DNA from: SZUA-35 sp965530755
Lineage (GTDB): Bacteria > Actinomycetota > Acidimicrobiia > Acidimicrobiales > SZUA-35
Direction: 5' to 3'
NCBI GenBank assembly: GCA_965530755.1
Contig: CBESNA010000020.1
Span: forward strand, 1 to 64,000
Length of the DNA: 64,000 nucleotides
The translations under genes and the position numbers were made by a program. This document shows, one piece after another, positions 34,159 through 43,200 of the stretch (positions are counted from its first letter, which is position 1; every line of letters begins with the position of its first letter). The notes under the pieces are model-generated. The model was not told the origin of the DNA. It ran no database searches and saw only the letters and a list, made by a program, of their open reading frames with translations.

Positions 34159-34240
34159 GACCATACATTCTATCGTCCGATCAGGGCTACGCCCGCATAT
34201 TCAGGTGCTCTTGAGGCTCCGTTTGCAAGAGACTCCTCAC

Positions 34241-34825
34241 ATGATCAACTCGTTTCTCCTCGGCACCGCGATCGGTCTCCTCGCGGTCATGACCCCCGGT
34301 CCGGTTTCCGTGGCGCTGGTCGACCTCGGCGTCTCCCGGGGTCGAACCTCTGGTGTCCACGCCGGTCTCGGCGTCGCCGGCGGCGACATCTTCGCCGGCA
34401 CCTCCGCCCTCGCCGTCGTCGGCCTCGGGACGACGCTCCCGTCCGCTTTCTTCATCGCCACCCAGGCGTTCTCGAGTGGAGTGCTCCTCATCATCGGCGT
34501 CGGCTTGCTCAGCCGTCCGGACCTCGGCCAGAACATGGTCGAACGGATCAAGAATCCCTTCCGCTCCATGTTCGCCATCACCGCCCTCGCGCCGTCGGTG
34601 TTCGGAGCTTGGGTTGCGCTCTTCAGTGCCATGCCCTTTGCCAAGGACCTCCCACGACTTGCCGCCTTCGCCGGCGGCGGCATCACATCGTCTGTTGTGT
34701 GGCACCTCGTGCTCGGCAGCGCCGCCGGATACATGTCATCGGCCATCACTGCTGCCCGCCGTGTCATCTTCGCTCGGCTCGGGGGCATGGCGATGTTGGG
34801 CTTCGCGGCATGGACCACTCTCTGA
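34241..34825 (+). CDS. LysE-type amino acid exporter
   Basis: 194 residues from ATG 34241 with about six hydrophobic segments. FLLGTAIGLLAVMTPGPVSV is the LysE/RhtB-family N-terminal signature, with TPGP. Later segments include VGLGTTLPSAFFIATQAFSS and SSVVWHLVLGSAAGYMSSAI. The family exports amino acids or related metabolites using the proton gradient. The divergent Lrp gene 82 bp away is probably its regulator. GAGACT 6 nt before the start is a possible -10. Substrate unknown. Confidence 0.8.
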   Translation: MINSFLLGTAIGLLAVMTPGPVSVALVDLGVSRGRTSGVHAGLGVAGGDIFAGTSALAVVGLGTTLPSAFFIATQAFSSGVLLIIGVGLLSRPDLGQNMVERIKNPFRSMFAITALAPSVFGAWVALFSAMPFAKDLPRLAAFAGGGITSSVVWHLVLGSAAGYMSSAITAARRVIFARLGGMAMLGFAAWTTL

Positions 34826-34847
34826 AACCGGCACCCGTTGTGGCCTC

Positions 34848-34853
34848 TAGGCT
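34848..34853 (+). promoter_or_regulatory. -10 element of leaderless MFS gene transcript
   Basis: TAGGCT is 6 nt before the GTG at 34860, the same element and spacing as for the TetR gene at 2294. Confidence 0.55.
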
Positions 34854-34859
34854 CACGCC

Positions 34860-35972
34860 GTGACGGTTTCGATCCCGGCCCGCGCCTTTGGTGCGTTCAA
34901 ACCATCGGCGAGCCCGGGCCTCCTCGCCGCATCGTCGGCCATCGCCGCCACGTTCACGGCCACGCCGTTCGTGATCGCCGAATCCATCCAACGCTTCGAC
35001 ATCGGCATCGGTTGGGCGGCCACGCTCTCCACGGCGCAGGTCGGGGGATTCACCGTCGCGAACCTGATCGGCAACCGCCGATTCACTGCGTCCGCCTCAC
35101 TGGCACGGACCTGCCTGGCGGTGTTCGCAGCGGCGAACGCACTGAGCATCGTGATTCCCGTGTTCCCCGCCCTCGTCGCCGCCCGTGTCGTCTCTGGCGG
35201 CGCAATGGGCCTCCTCACGTGGATCGCTTGGGCCGACAGTGCAACCGATGGGAAACGCCGAGGTGAGATCGCCGCAATCGGACCGCTGGCCAGCGCGATC
35301 TCCGCTCCGATCCTGGGCGTGCTGTCGGCTGTTGGCGGTTTGAGCTCGATCTTCGCCGTGCTCACTCTGGCGGCTGCCGCCGGCCTTCTCCTGGACATCG
35401 AGGTGGCCGAACACGCATTCAGCAAAGTTCGCAACCCCATCCAGACGCCCGGGGTTCGTCTGGTACTGCTGAGCATGGCAGCGATCACCGGGGCGGGTTC
35501 GGCGGTGTTCGTGTTCGCCCGGGTCATCGCCGAGAACCTGGGCATGTCCGCCTTCGCCACTTCACTGGCCCTCAGCCTGAACGCACTCGCCGGCATCCCG
35601 ACCGCCCGTTTCCCCGGTCGGCGTCGACTCCCGGGAGTGTGGATCGCGGTCATGGGCGGCTGTGCCCTTCTCTTGACCCAGACCTCGTCCCAAGTGGTCT
35701 ATTTCGTGATCCTCGGCGTGTGGGGGCTCTGCTTCTGGAGCGCCATCCCCGAAGTGTTCTCGATGCTGGCCGACCGCTCGGTCTTCCCATCGGACCGAGT
35801 CGGTGACGCCCAGGCATCAATGGCATTTGGCCGCGTGATCGGCCCGTCGGTCGGTGGAGCACTGGTGATCGGCGGCTCGTTCACTGCCGTCGGGGTCCTG
35901 GCGCTCGTACTGCTGGTCTCGGCTGCCATCTGCATCGAGGTCGTGGCCACCGCCCACCGGTGGCGGGGCTGA
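34860..35972 (+). CDS. MFS transporter
   Basis: 370 residues from GTG 34860, with about eleven to twelve hydrophobic segments. Characteristic parts are GWAATLSTAQVGGFTVANLI, AARVVSGGAMGLLTWIAWAD and AFGRVIGPSVGGALVIGGSF, which match the major facilitator fold, with a short central loop. It is shorter than average for the superfamily (about 400). The second half has the motif-5-like GRVIGPSVGG often seen in exporters. Substrate unknown. It follows the LysE-type gene by 34 bp but has its own promoter. Confidence 0.82.
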   Translation: MTVSIPARAFGAFKPSASPGLLAASSAIAATFTATPFVIAESIQRFDIGIGWAATLSTAQVGGFTVANLIGNRRFTASASLARTCLAVFAAANALSIVIPVFPALVAARVVSGGAMGLLTWIAWADSATDGKRRGEIAAIGPLASAISAPILGVLSAVGGLSSIFAVLTLAAAAGLLLDIEVAEHAFSKVRNPIQTPGVRLVLLSMAAITGAGSAVFVFARVIAENLGMSAFATSLALSLNALAGIPTARFPGRRRLPGVWIAVMGGCALLLTQTSSQVVYFVILGVWGLCFWSAIPEVFSMLADRSVFPSDRVGDAQASMAFGRVIGPSVGGALVIGGSFTAVGVLALVLLVSAAICIEVVATAHRWRG

Positions 35973-36019
35973 ACGCGGAGACCAGCCGGCGGCCGGCGGA
36001 TCAGCTCAGGAACGGCCCC

Positions 36020-37045
36020 TCACAGCACCCGAAAGAGGCGCTGCGCCTGCTCAGCCGCTTTCGTCCTGATCTCCTGAGCATCGACGGTCGTCACGACACC
36101 ATCCTCGAGCACTGTTCGATCGCCGATTCGGACCTGCACCGGTCGCACGCCGGTCGTGTAGGCGAGATGCCAGGGTTCCATGGTGGGGTACGACCACGTG
36201 ACGACGTCGTCCTTCGCCTCAGGGACGAGCTTCCATCCGTTCTCGAGCCACGCCCATGCCGTGTCAGGAGACGCCTCCACATTGGTGGCCCGCAAGGCGA
36301 CGTAGGCGAGCCGGAACTCCTCGAGCATGTCGGCACCGATGCCATCGGTGCCGAGCACGACATCACAGGAGAAGCGAGTTGGTCGTGCGTAGCCAACTGC
36401 GTTGTTCATGTTGGACCGCGGATTGTGAGCGATGGTGCCTTTGATGTCGATGCCGTCGGGGAGATGCACACCGTGGACGAGTAGCCAGTTGTCCTTGCTC
36501 CGGCGAGCCAACTCGGCCCCACCGCCGGCATCGATGCTGCCTTCAGCGACGTGGGCGTGGATTCCGACCCCGAAACGGTCGGCAAGGTCCACGGCGGCAT
36601 CAATCGTTGCGAACTCGCAGGTGAATGCCGCATGGAGGCCCACCATGCCTCGTCCGCCGGCGGCGAGAAAGCGCTCGTTCTCAGCCAGACCAGCAGCGGC
36701 ACCCTCGGGTCCATGCCGATCGGTGACGCCGTAGGCACAGACCACGCGGACACCCACGTCGGCACAGGCATCTGCGATGACATCGAGACTCCCCTCGATC
36801 GCATGAGGTGACTCGTGGTGATCCACGATGGCGGTGCAGCCTGCTTCGAGAGCCTCGAGGGCGCCGAGCTTGGCCGACCACTCGAGCATTTCGAGGTCGA
36901 GCGCGGTGTCGAGGCGCCACCACACCTGTTCGAGGATCTCACGGAAGTTCGAAGGGGTTTGCGGCGGCGCCGGCATTCCACGGGCCAGCGCCGAATACAG
37001 ATGGTGGTGTCCGCAGACGAGTCCCGGGGTCGAGCCAGTGATCAT
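36020..37045 (-). CDS. SsnA/chlorohydrolase-like amidohydrolase lacking the N-terminal segment
   Basis: 341 residues. The protein starts MITGSTPGLVCGHHHLYSAL, placing the metal-binding HxH (HHH) at residues 13-15, whereas SsnA-type relatives have about 60 residues before this point, forming half of the small beta domain. An in-frame TAG four codons upstream and a TAGGTT promoter element 6 nt before the ATG show that the short form is what is expressed. ILEQVWWRLDTALD, TAIVDHHESP, GLHAAFTCEF, HAHVAEGS, LLVHGVHL, HNPRSNMNNAVGY and LGTDGIGADM match the family. The C-terminal barrel strands before RPVQVRIGDRTVLEDG are also shortened. Related enzymes deaminate or hydrolyse purine-like compounds; activity here is uncertain. 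Confidence 0.8.
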   Translation of the reverse strand: MITGSTPGLVCGHHHLYSALARGMPAPPQTPSNFREILEQVWWRLDTALDLEMLEWSAKLGALEALEAGCTAIVDHHESPHAIEGSLDVIADACADVGVRVVCAYGVTDRHGPEGAAAGLAENERFLAAGGRGMVGLHAAFTCEFATIDAAVDLADRFGVGIHAHVAEGSIDAGGGAELARRSKDNWLLVHGVHLPDGIDIKGTIAHNPRSNMNNAVGYARPTRFSCDVVLGTDGIGADMLEEFRLAYVALRATNVEASPDTAWAWLENGWKLVPEAKDDVVTWSYPTMEPWHLAYTTGVRPVQVRIGDRTVLEDGVVTTVDAQEIRTKAAEQAQRLFRVL

Positions 37046-37051
37046 GGCGCA

Positions 37052-37057
37052 AACCTA
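37052..37057 (-). promoter_or_regulatory. -10 element of leaderless amidohydrolase transcript
   Basis: On the minus strand TAGGTT, six bases, then the ATG at 37045. It confirms that the short N-terminus is the real one. Confidence 0.5.
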
Positions 37058-37084
37058 CCCGGCGACAGGCGTCAGGTTCTTCTC

Positions 37085-37828
37085 ATGTACTCCGCTGCGA
37101 CGACCGATACCTCCAGTGTGAAGCGGCGCTCCATCAAAGTCATCAAGACGCGTCTCGAAGACGTTGTCGTTGGCGACATCGTGAATCGAGAACCCGACGC
37201 CGAAATGGGCTGGTTCGTCGTCGATGCGATCAGCACACTCTTCAACGGGCACATTCAGTTGGCCGACGTGACAGAACAACTCACCGTGTCCGGCACACAC
37301 AACGACATGGTCGGGCTCCAGCTGGTCGAAGAAGTCGAGCTCGACGACCGCGGCGTCCTCGCCCCACCGGCTCCCGCGGTCATTTCCGCGCCGGTGGCGC
37401 CGTTGCTCACCGCCCCCGAGCAGGGTGAGTCGCACGCGACACCAGAATTCGCTCCCGCGACGCAGCAGGATGCTGACAGTGCGTCACAGAACAGCGCCCC
37501 GCCGGCCGATTCGCCGATCGACGCGGCAGCCGAATCCGCAGCAGCCGCCGAGGTGGCTACTCGGATGCAAACTCCGGCGGGTGTTCCGACCGGGGTGAAC
37601 CTCGCGCTGGTCGCCGAGTTGCTCGAGGATCTCGACGTCGGTGACGCCCCGGCGATCACCACAGCCTCAGCTTCGCCCGAGGCCGAGGCCGAAGTTCCGG
37701 CCAAGGTTGTCATGCCAGAGGGCGCGATCGCCGTCTTCGGCGACACCCTGCCCGAGACACCCAGTTACAAGAATCCCGTAGTCGTGCCAGAGGGCACCCA
37801 GTTGCCTCGTCGCAGCCGAGCTGCCTGA
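37085..37828 (+). CDS. hypothetical acidic protein, small N-terminal domain with disordered tail
   Basis: 247 residues from ATG 37085. Residues about 15-90 look like a small folded beta domain (VIKTRLEDVVVGDIVNREPD, GWFVVDAISTLFNGHIQLAD, VTEQLTVSGTHNDMVGLQLV). The remainder is rich in Ala, Pro, Glu and Ser (from VLAPPAPAVISAPVAPLLTA onwards) and should be disordered, ending in PRRSRAA. No known motif, signal or membrane helix is visible. CAGGTT 6 nt before the ATG may be a -10. It lies between the amidohydrolase (divergent, 39 bp) and sbcC (convergent, 24 bp). Function unknown. Confidence 0.65.
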   Translation: MYSAATTDTSSVKRRSIKVIKTRLEDVVVGDIVNREPDAEMGWFVVDAISTLFNGHIQLADVTEQLTVSGTHNDMVGLQLVEEVELDDRGVLAPPAPAVISAPVAPLLTAPEQGESHATPEFAPATQQDADSASQNSAPPADSPIDAAAESAAAAEVATRMQTPAGVPTGVNLALVAELLEDLDVGDAPAITTASASPEAEAEVPAKVVMPEGAIAVFGDTLPETPSYKNPVVVPEGTQLPRRSRAA

Positions 37829-37852
37829 AAGCTCGACCCACTTCGAGGAGCG

Positions 37853-40800
37853 TCAGGCCACCTGTCGGATCTCGGATCCCCGGTGGTCGGAGCGAGGGTG
37901 GACCTCGATCGCGACCGGGAGCGCGTTCTTCAACGCCTCGAGGTGGGTGATCACCCCGACCATCGAGCCGCGACTGCGCAAGCCGTCCAGCACCGTGATC
38001 GCTTGATCCACGGCGTCGGCATCGAGTGAACCGAATCCCTCGTCGACGAAAAGGGCATCGAGGTGTAACCCCGCTCGACCGATCATGACGACGTCGGCGA
38101 GGCCGAGCGCGAGGGCCAGCGACGCCTGGAAGGTCTCGCCGCCGGAGAGGGACACGCTGGGCCGGACCCGGCCGGTGTGGGCATCGTCGACCACGAGGTC
38201 CAGGCCGTGCTGGCCGACCTGGTTGGTTGGCGCGTCTTGCACGAGCAGCCGGTAACGGCCGTTGCTCATCGTGTGGAGGTGGAGATTCGCATGATCGACA
38301 ACATCACGGAGGTAGACCGACAGCACCCAATTCTCCAGGGACAAACGCCGACTGTTGTTGCCCCTGACCACGCTGGCGGCTCGTCTGACGATCTCGTGGT
38401 GGGAGCGCTGCTCCGAGGTCGCATGGTCGATGGATGCGATCTCCTCGATGTCGGCTTCAGCCTGGAAGACGTTCTGGGTGACAGCGGACAACGCATCGAC
38501 GGCGACGCGGTGCCGGGTCTCGGCCCCGATGGCCGCCGCCCGGAGCTCATCGATGTCCGGGAGGTCGTCTGGCAGACCTTGGGCGTCCAACGCCTCGACC
38601 GTGGCTGCCAGCGTCGTCCGGCGATGACGCCACTCGGCGTGGGCTGACTCGGCCGCCTCGAGCGCCGACGATTCCATCGAGGCCTCGAGCGCGTCCCGTT
38701 CAGAACTGAAAGCGCCACGACCGACGATGGCGACGACGGCGTTGGACGCCGCTTCCAGGGACGCGTCACCCGTCGCAGTCTCGGTGGACAGCTGCTGTGT
38801 TCTGAGCAGGGCATTTCTGAGCTCGACGAGCAGACCCACGATCATCGCGAGGTCAGTCCCGTCCGTGGCCTTGTCGCGCTGGGCCTCGGCCCGACGAATC
38901 GCCTCGCCGATCTGCTCGATGCGTTCAGCAGCCGTGGCGCGGTGGACGGCCAAGTCGCTCTTGGACCGCTCGATCTCGTCGACCTCCAGAACGAGGTCGA
39001 CGGCACGAGACGTGATGTGGGCAAGCCGCTCCCCTGCACGCTCGGCGGTCTCGAGCTTTGATCGCAGGGTGGCCGCTTCGTCGATCAGGTCCGGGCTCGT
39101 TCGTTGTGCCGCAGAGCCGAGCTCGCCGAGGCATCCGCTCAGGGTCTCCTTGGCCTGTCCTCGGTCCGTATCGATGGTGTCGATGGCGGAGACGATGAGG
39201 GTCAGGCGCTCCTCGAGAGCCTCGATGCCGGCAGCGATCTGCATTCGTGTGGCCGCAAGCTGGTCGAGCGCAGCCAGCACCTCGGTGGCTCGAACCAGTG
39301 CCGCGTCGAGATCGATGGGATCGCTGTCGGCAAGCGTCGGGTCGTCGGCGACCAGACCAGCAAACGCCGCCTGATGGTCACTCTTGATGGTGAGTGCGGC
39401 CGATGCCGCTGCAGATGCTCGCTCGACGGCGGCGACATCGACCAGGCTGGGTTCGGCGGCGTCGCCGGCCGGTGTGGGGTGCTCGAACGCACCGCAGACA
39501 GGACAGGGCTCACCGTCGGCGAGATCAGCGGCGAGGCGGGGCGCGGTTCCCGCCACGAACGCGGCGAAGGCTGCGTCGGCTTCCCGCTGCCGCTCTGCTG
39601 CCGCTGCGGTTGCGGACGAGAGGCGTGCGCCGATCCGATCGATCTCGGCTCGCTTCTCCCGCCGCCGAGCAGCCAAGTCCAGTGCAGCCTGCCGCTGCGG
39701 ACGATTGGTCAGTTGCTCATCGAGGAGTACGAGCTCGCTGGTGGCCGCTGCGCTCGCTTGGCGGGCCGCAGCAGCTTCCGCTGAGCGTTCCGTGCGCTGC
39801 GCGTCGAGCTCGGCGATGGCGACAGCAACCTCGTCTGCGGTTCGGCGCGCCGCAACCTTGGCCTCGGCGGCTTCGAGCTGTATGGCCATGGCGGCGGCCC
39901 GGGCCGCAACGTCGGTGAGCTCGGTCGCCTCGGCTGCCAGTTGGTTGCGTTCGAGGGTGAGGGCGGCGAGACGATCAGCGGCCTCGGCCGCCGTGGTGTC
40001 GATGGCATCACGACTGGCTGTCAGCGCCACCAGTTCAGTCCGCTGGAGCTCGACTCGCGTTTCCTTTGCCACCAGAGCGTCGACGGCCGAACTCCTCGCC
40101 GCGGTGGATTCGAGGAGCGAACTGATGGCGTCGGCGGTCGGGGCTGACGGGAGCGATGGCCGATCCGACAGTGCACGCTCGCTCAATGCTTGTACGTCGG
40201 CCCACAGTTGCTCCATGTCGCGCCGACACTGCTGGACCGTGGCGGCAAGCCGGTCCCGTACGGCGGCGGCTGGCCCGATCCCGACGACGCTCTTGGCCGC
40301 GTCGATGCGGGCGCTCAGCTGCTCCATCGCTTTCGTCCGGCCGTCGAGCATCGCCAACTCGGCCGCAGCTGAGGTCCTCTGCTCGATCGCCTTCCTCTGC
40401 GCCTCGGCTCGCTCCAGGTGCGATCGGGCCGATGTCGCGGTGGACCGGAACCCCGACGCTGTTGTCTCGAGGCCCGGGAGGGTGTCGAGCCGGAGATCAG
40501 CAAGGCGAACGGCCGGATCCTCGAGCCCGGGTGCGGAGGGCTCGTCGTCGGTGTCGACGACATCGGTCATCGGGGCCTCGTCGAGCAGCGACAACTGCGC
40601 ACTCATCTCGACCACAGGCTCGGCGTGGGCACGGTCAGGACGGGCGATGTCGTCGGCTCCGAGAACAGCGGCTGCGTGGTCGGCGAGGGACGACGCCAGC
40701 GCACGAGCGACGTCGGTCGGCAGACCTTCGATCTCGACATCGGCCCGATCCAATGCGTCGGACGCGCGGCGATGGAACACCGCACGCTGCTCCGCGGCTC

Positions 40801-41413
40801 CTGCGAGTGCACGCTCGCCTTCCCGTGCCTGTTCGGCCAGGACCTCGGCCGCTCGATCGAAGACCTCGGACCCGAACAGGGTGCGCAACAGATCGGCTCG
40901 CTCGCTGGTGCGGGCGTTCAGCACCTCGGCGAATTTGCCCTGGGGTAGCAGGACGACCCGTTCGAACTGTTCCAGGGACAGGCCAACCAGCTCGCGACAC
41001 CGACTGGTCACATCACGGACCTTGGCGGCATCCGGCTCCCAACCGGCGGCAGTCCAACGCTCCAGCAGTGCATCGGCCGGCCGCTCGGTCGTACCGGAGC
41101 CGCGACGCTTCTGACGAACCTGGCTGGGCTGGCGAGTGACCCGCCAGCGCTGCCCGTCGGCGTCAAAGACGAACCGCACGAGGCATTCCGCACTGGGATC
41201 GGCGTAGTGGGACCGAACATCGACATGGCCCTGTCGAGCGCCGGACAAGGAGCCGTAGATCGCGAAACAGATCGCGTCGAAGATGGTCGACTTGCCCGAA
41301 CCTGTTGGCCCGGACACGACGAAGAGGCCAACGTCGGCCAGCGGCTCGAAGTCGACTTCGGCCACAGTTGCATACGGCCCGAAGGCCTCCATGCGGAGGA
41401 GGACCGGCTTCAT
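37853..41413 (-). CDS. sbcC: SbcC-type exonuclease ATPase subunit
   Basis: 1186 residues, SMC-like. The Walker A loop is in LFVVSGPTGSGKSTIFDAIC near the N-terminus, and RELVGLSLEQFERVVLLPQG with KFAEVLNA is the SbcC/Rad50 Q-loop region. Long coiled-coil arms flank a zinc hook GEPCPVCGAFEHP near the middle, and the C-terminal ABC signature is SLSGGETFQASLALALGLAD with LFVDEGFGSLDADAVD as Walker B and D-loop. With SbcD it opens hairpins and trims blocked DNA ends. The ATG overlaps the sbcD stop by 4 bp, so the subunits are translationally coupled. High alanine and arginine content reflects base composition. Confidence 0.96.
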   Translation of the reverse strand: MKPVLLRMEAFGPYATVAEVDFEPLADVGLFVVSGPTGSGKSTIFDAICFAIYGSLSGARQGHVDVRSHYADPSAECLVRFVFDADGQRWRVTRQPSQVRQKRRGSGTTERPADALLERWTAAGWEPDAAKVRDVTSRCRELVGLSLEQFERVVLLPQGKFAEVLNARTSERADLLRTLFGSEVFDRAAEVLAEQAREGERALAGAAEQRAVFHRRASDALDRADVEIEGLPTDVARALASSLADHAAAVLGADDIARPDRAHAEPVVEMSAQLSLLDEAPMTDVVDTDDEPSAPGLEDPAVRLADLRLDTLPGLETTASGFRSTATSARSHLERAEAQRKAIEQRTSAAAELAMLDGRTKAMEQLSARIDAAKSVVGIGPAAAVRDRLAATVQQCRRDMEQLWADVQALSERALSDRPSLPSAPTADAISSLLESTAARSSAVDALVAKETRVELQRTELVALTASRDAIDTTAAEAADRLAALTLERNQLAAEATELTDVAARAAAMAIQLEAAEAKVAARRTADEVAVAIAELDAQRTERSAEAAAARQASAAATSELVLLDEQLTNRPQRQAALDLAARRREKRAEIDRIGARLSSATAAAAERQREADAAFAAFVAGTAPRLAADLADGEPCPVCGAFEHPTPAGDAAEPSLVDVAAVERASAAASAALTIKSDHQAAFAGLVADDPTLADSDPIDLDAALVRATEVLAALDQLAATRMQIAAGIEALEERLTLIVSAIDTIDTDRGQAKETLSGCLGELGSAAQRTSPDLIDEAATLRSKLETAERAGERLAHITSRAVDLVLEVDEIERSKSDLAVHRATAAERIEQIGEAIRRAEAQRDKATDGTDLAMIVGLLVELRNALLRTQQLSTETATGDASLEAASNAVVAIVGRGAFSSERDALEASMESSALEAAESAHAEWRHRRTTLAATVEALDAQGLPDDLPDIDELRAAAIGAETRHRVAVDALSAVTQNVFQAEADIEEIASIDHATSEQRSHHEIVRRAASVVRGNNSRRLSLENWVLSVYLRDVVDHANLHLHTMSNGRYRLLVQDAPTNQVGQHGLDLVVDDAHTGRVRPSVSLSGGETFQASLALALGLADVVMIGRAGLHLDALFVDEGFGSLDADAVDQAITVLDGLRSRGSMVGVITHLEALKNALPVAIEVHPRSDHRGSEIRQVA

Positions 41414-42561
41414 GTGCCGGTCCTCTGGGCCTCGGCGATGGCCCGGTCGAGCACGAGACCGATCTCTTCACTGGCGTCGACATTGGACACCTCGGCCCAG
41501 AAGTCGCGCACCAGAGCGGACGGCGGCCGCGCCGCCACGTCGGCCGCGGTGAGTCGGTGTGACACCACAGACGGTTCAGCCACCCTGGCGACTTCGACCA
41601 GCCACGGGAAACGGCGCCGCAATGCGCGGTGAGCATCGGGGATCACTGCCGCATCGGTGAGCTCGACCCGGACCCACGCCGAGTCGTTGATCGGAGACTG
41701 CATCAACTCATCGAATCCTCCCCGCACCGTGACCACTCCGCGGCCGACATCGATCGGGATCTCACGAGCCTCGATCGAACCGTCCGGAGCGAGGTCGACC
41801 GACACCACGAGCTTGGGGTGCCGCTCGCCGAACGAATACGGCAAAGGTGAACCGGAGTACCGAACACGCTCGGACCCGGCGACCAACTGGGGACGATGCA
41901 GATGCCCCAGCGCCACGTAGTCGAACGGCGCGAACAGGTCGGCCGACACCATGCCGCTGTCGCCGACCGCGAGCTCCCGCTCGGAGTCGGAGGGCGCGGC
42001 CCCGGTCACGAACGCGTGGGCGATGACGAGCGACCGCATCCCCTCGGGCAGATCACCGCGGGCACGGTCGATGGCGTGGGCCAGCACCGCTTCGTGCGAG
42101 AGACGAGGCGATTCGCTTCGATCGAGGATGGACTCGCGGGTTTCGATGGGGGCCAGCAGCGGCTCGAGGAATGGCAGAGCAACGATCGCCAGGGGTCCGT
42201 CGCTGAATTCGCGCACGGTCACCGTCGACGCCGACCGATAGCCGCCCCGAATCACCACACCGCCCGCATCGACGAGACCGTCGAACGCACCGATGCGCTC
42301 ACCGCTGTCGTGGTTGCCGGCGATGGCAACGACTTCGGCTCCGGCCAGACGAATGCGGCGCACTGCGTCGGAGAACAGCGAGACTGCTGCGGCCGGCGGT
42401 ACGGCTCGGTCGTGGAGATCGCCTGCAATCACGACCAGATCGGCGGATTCCCGGGCCACAGCGTCGACCAACCACTCGATGAAGGCCTCCTGCTCGCCGA
42501 GCAGGCTGAAATCACCGAAGGAACGGCCGAGATGCCAGTCGCTGGTGTGGATGATCCGCAT
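41410..42561 (-). CDS. sbcD: SbcD-type exonuclease subunit
   Basis: 383 residues from ATG 42561; the open frame upstream to 42642 is not used, because a -10 element (TACGCT) sits 7 nt before this ATG. Metallophosphoesterase motifs: RIIHTSDWHLGRSF, LVVIAGDLHDRAVPP, VVAIAGNHDSGERIG, LVIAHAFVTG and DYVALGHLHRPQ, all the metal ligands of Mre11/SbcD. The C-terminal cap ends LDRAIAEAQRTGT. It makes the nuclease with SbcC. The promoter box TGTCACACC is shared with addB. A 49-bp repeat lies 57-105 bp before the start codon. Confidence 0.95.
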   Translation of the reverse strand: MRIIHTSDWHLGRSFGDFSLLGEQEAFIEWLVDAVARESADLVVIAGDLHDRAVPPAAAVSLFSDAVRRIRLAGAEVVAIAGNHDSGERIGAFDGLVDAGGVVIRGGYRSASTVTVREFSDGPLAIVALPFLEPLLAPIETRESILDRSESPRLSHEAVLAHAIDRARGDLPEGMRSLVIAHAFVTGAAPSDSERELAVGDSGMVSADLFAPFDYVALGHLHRPQLVAGSERVRYSGSPLPYSFGERHPKLVVSVDLAPDGSIEAREIPIDVGRGVVTVRGGFDELMQSPINDSAWVRVELTDAAVIPDAHRALRRRFPWLVEVARVAEPSVVSHRLTAADVAARPPSALVRDFWAEVSNVDASEEIGLVLDRAIAEAQRTGT

Positions 42562-42568
42562 GTCAATG

Positions 42569-42590
42569 AGCGTACGCAGGGGGTGTGACA
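42569..42590 (-). promoter_or_regulatory. sbcD promoter with TGTCACACC box, leaderless
   Basis: On the minus strand: TGTCACACC (42590-42582), seven bases, TACGCT (42574-42569), seven bases, ATG. The same box and -10 spacing to the start codon occur before addB. The form resembles the mycobacterial damage-inducible RecA-NDp promoter (TTGTCRGTG, N8, TANNNT). Confidence 0.6.
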
Positions 42591-42617
42591 GCGTCGGCGA
42601 TGCTCCCCCCACTCCCG

Positions 42618-42666
42618 CAAACCTCGGGTTCGCGCCCCACAAAATCGGGGGTGTCAGCCTCGGGTT
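42618..42666. repeat. 49-bp intergenic repeat, copy 1 (half element)
   Basis: Begins CAAACCTCGGGTT and ends AGCCTCGGGTT. It matches 53224-53272 at 43 of 49 positions. Here the left arm that would complete a large palindrome is missing. It lies between the end of the SRPBCC gene and sbcD. Confidence 0.85.
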
Positions 42667-42717
42667 GAGGGAGCGGCAGCCGGCCCGCCTCGTTCCAGCG
42701 ACCGCGATCGAGAGGGA

Positions 42718-43188
42718 TCAGCTCGACTCGAGGGCTGCTTTCAGATTGGCCATCGTGATCCCACATGCTTTCTCGAGGTTGTCCCTCCGACCCTCGATCC
42801 GCCCCGGATAGACGTCTGGCAGCGCCAACAACGGTGCGTCGAAGCGCTCGGTCACGATCGACCCGTCGCCATCGGCCTCGATCTCGTAGCTCCAGGTCGT
42901 GGCGTGTTCGAATCCCGGCGGGACTTCGTAGGCGAAGGCACGACCCGGCTCGAAGACCGTCACCTCACAATCGGCATGCCACTCGTAGTCACCGGCCTTG
43001 TTGTGGCCGCGAAATCGCACCCCGACGGCGAGCGTGTCGGCATCGCCGAGCATCTCGCACCTGACGTTCTCCGGGCTGTAGCTCGGCAGGAGCGAGAGGT
43101 CGGTCAGGTGCGCAAAGACGGCTTCCGGCGGCGCATCGATGTGCACCGTGGCCGATCCGATCGTGGCAGCGTGGTCGATCTCGGGCAT
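42718..43188 (-). CDS. SRPBCC (CoxG/START-like) family protein
   Basis: 156 residues from ATG 43188, with GAGGAG 5 nt upstream. Helix-grip fold signs: TVHIDAPPEAVFAHLTDLSL, YEWHADCEVTVFEPGRAFAY and TTWSYEIEADGDGSIVTERF, with a long C-terminal helix. Binds an unknown hydrophobic ligand or acts in immunity to polyketides. The upstream gene (small membrane protein) ends 12 bp before it, so the two are probably one unit. Placement amid repair genes looks incidental. Confidence 0.8.
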   Translation of the reverse strand: MPEIDHAATIGSATVHIDAPPEAVFAHLTDLSLLPSYSPENVRCEMLGDADTLAVGVRFRGHNKAGDYEWHADCEVTVFEPGRAFAYEVPPGFEHATTWSYEIEADGDGSIVTERFDAPLLALPDVYPGRIEGRRDNLEKACGITMANLKAALESS

Positions 43189-43200
43189 GGGGACTCCTCG

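Noticed and set aside
39384..41114. 576-codon plus-strand open frame
   Set aside because: Antisense to sbcC; Ser/Ala/Arg-rich composition with no motif, an effect of high GC on the opposite strand.
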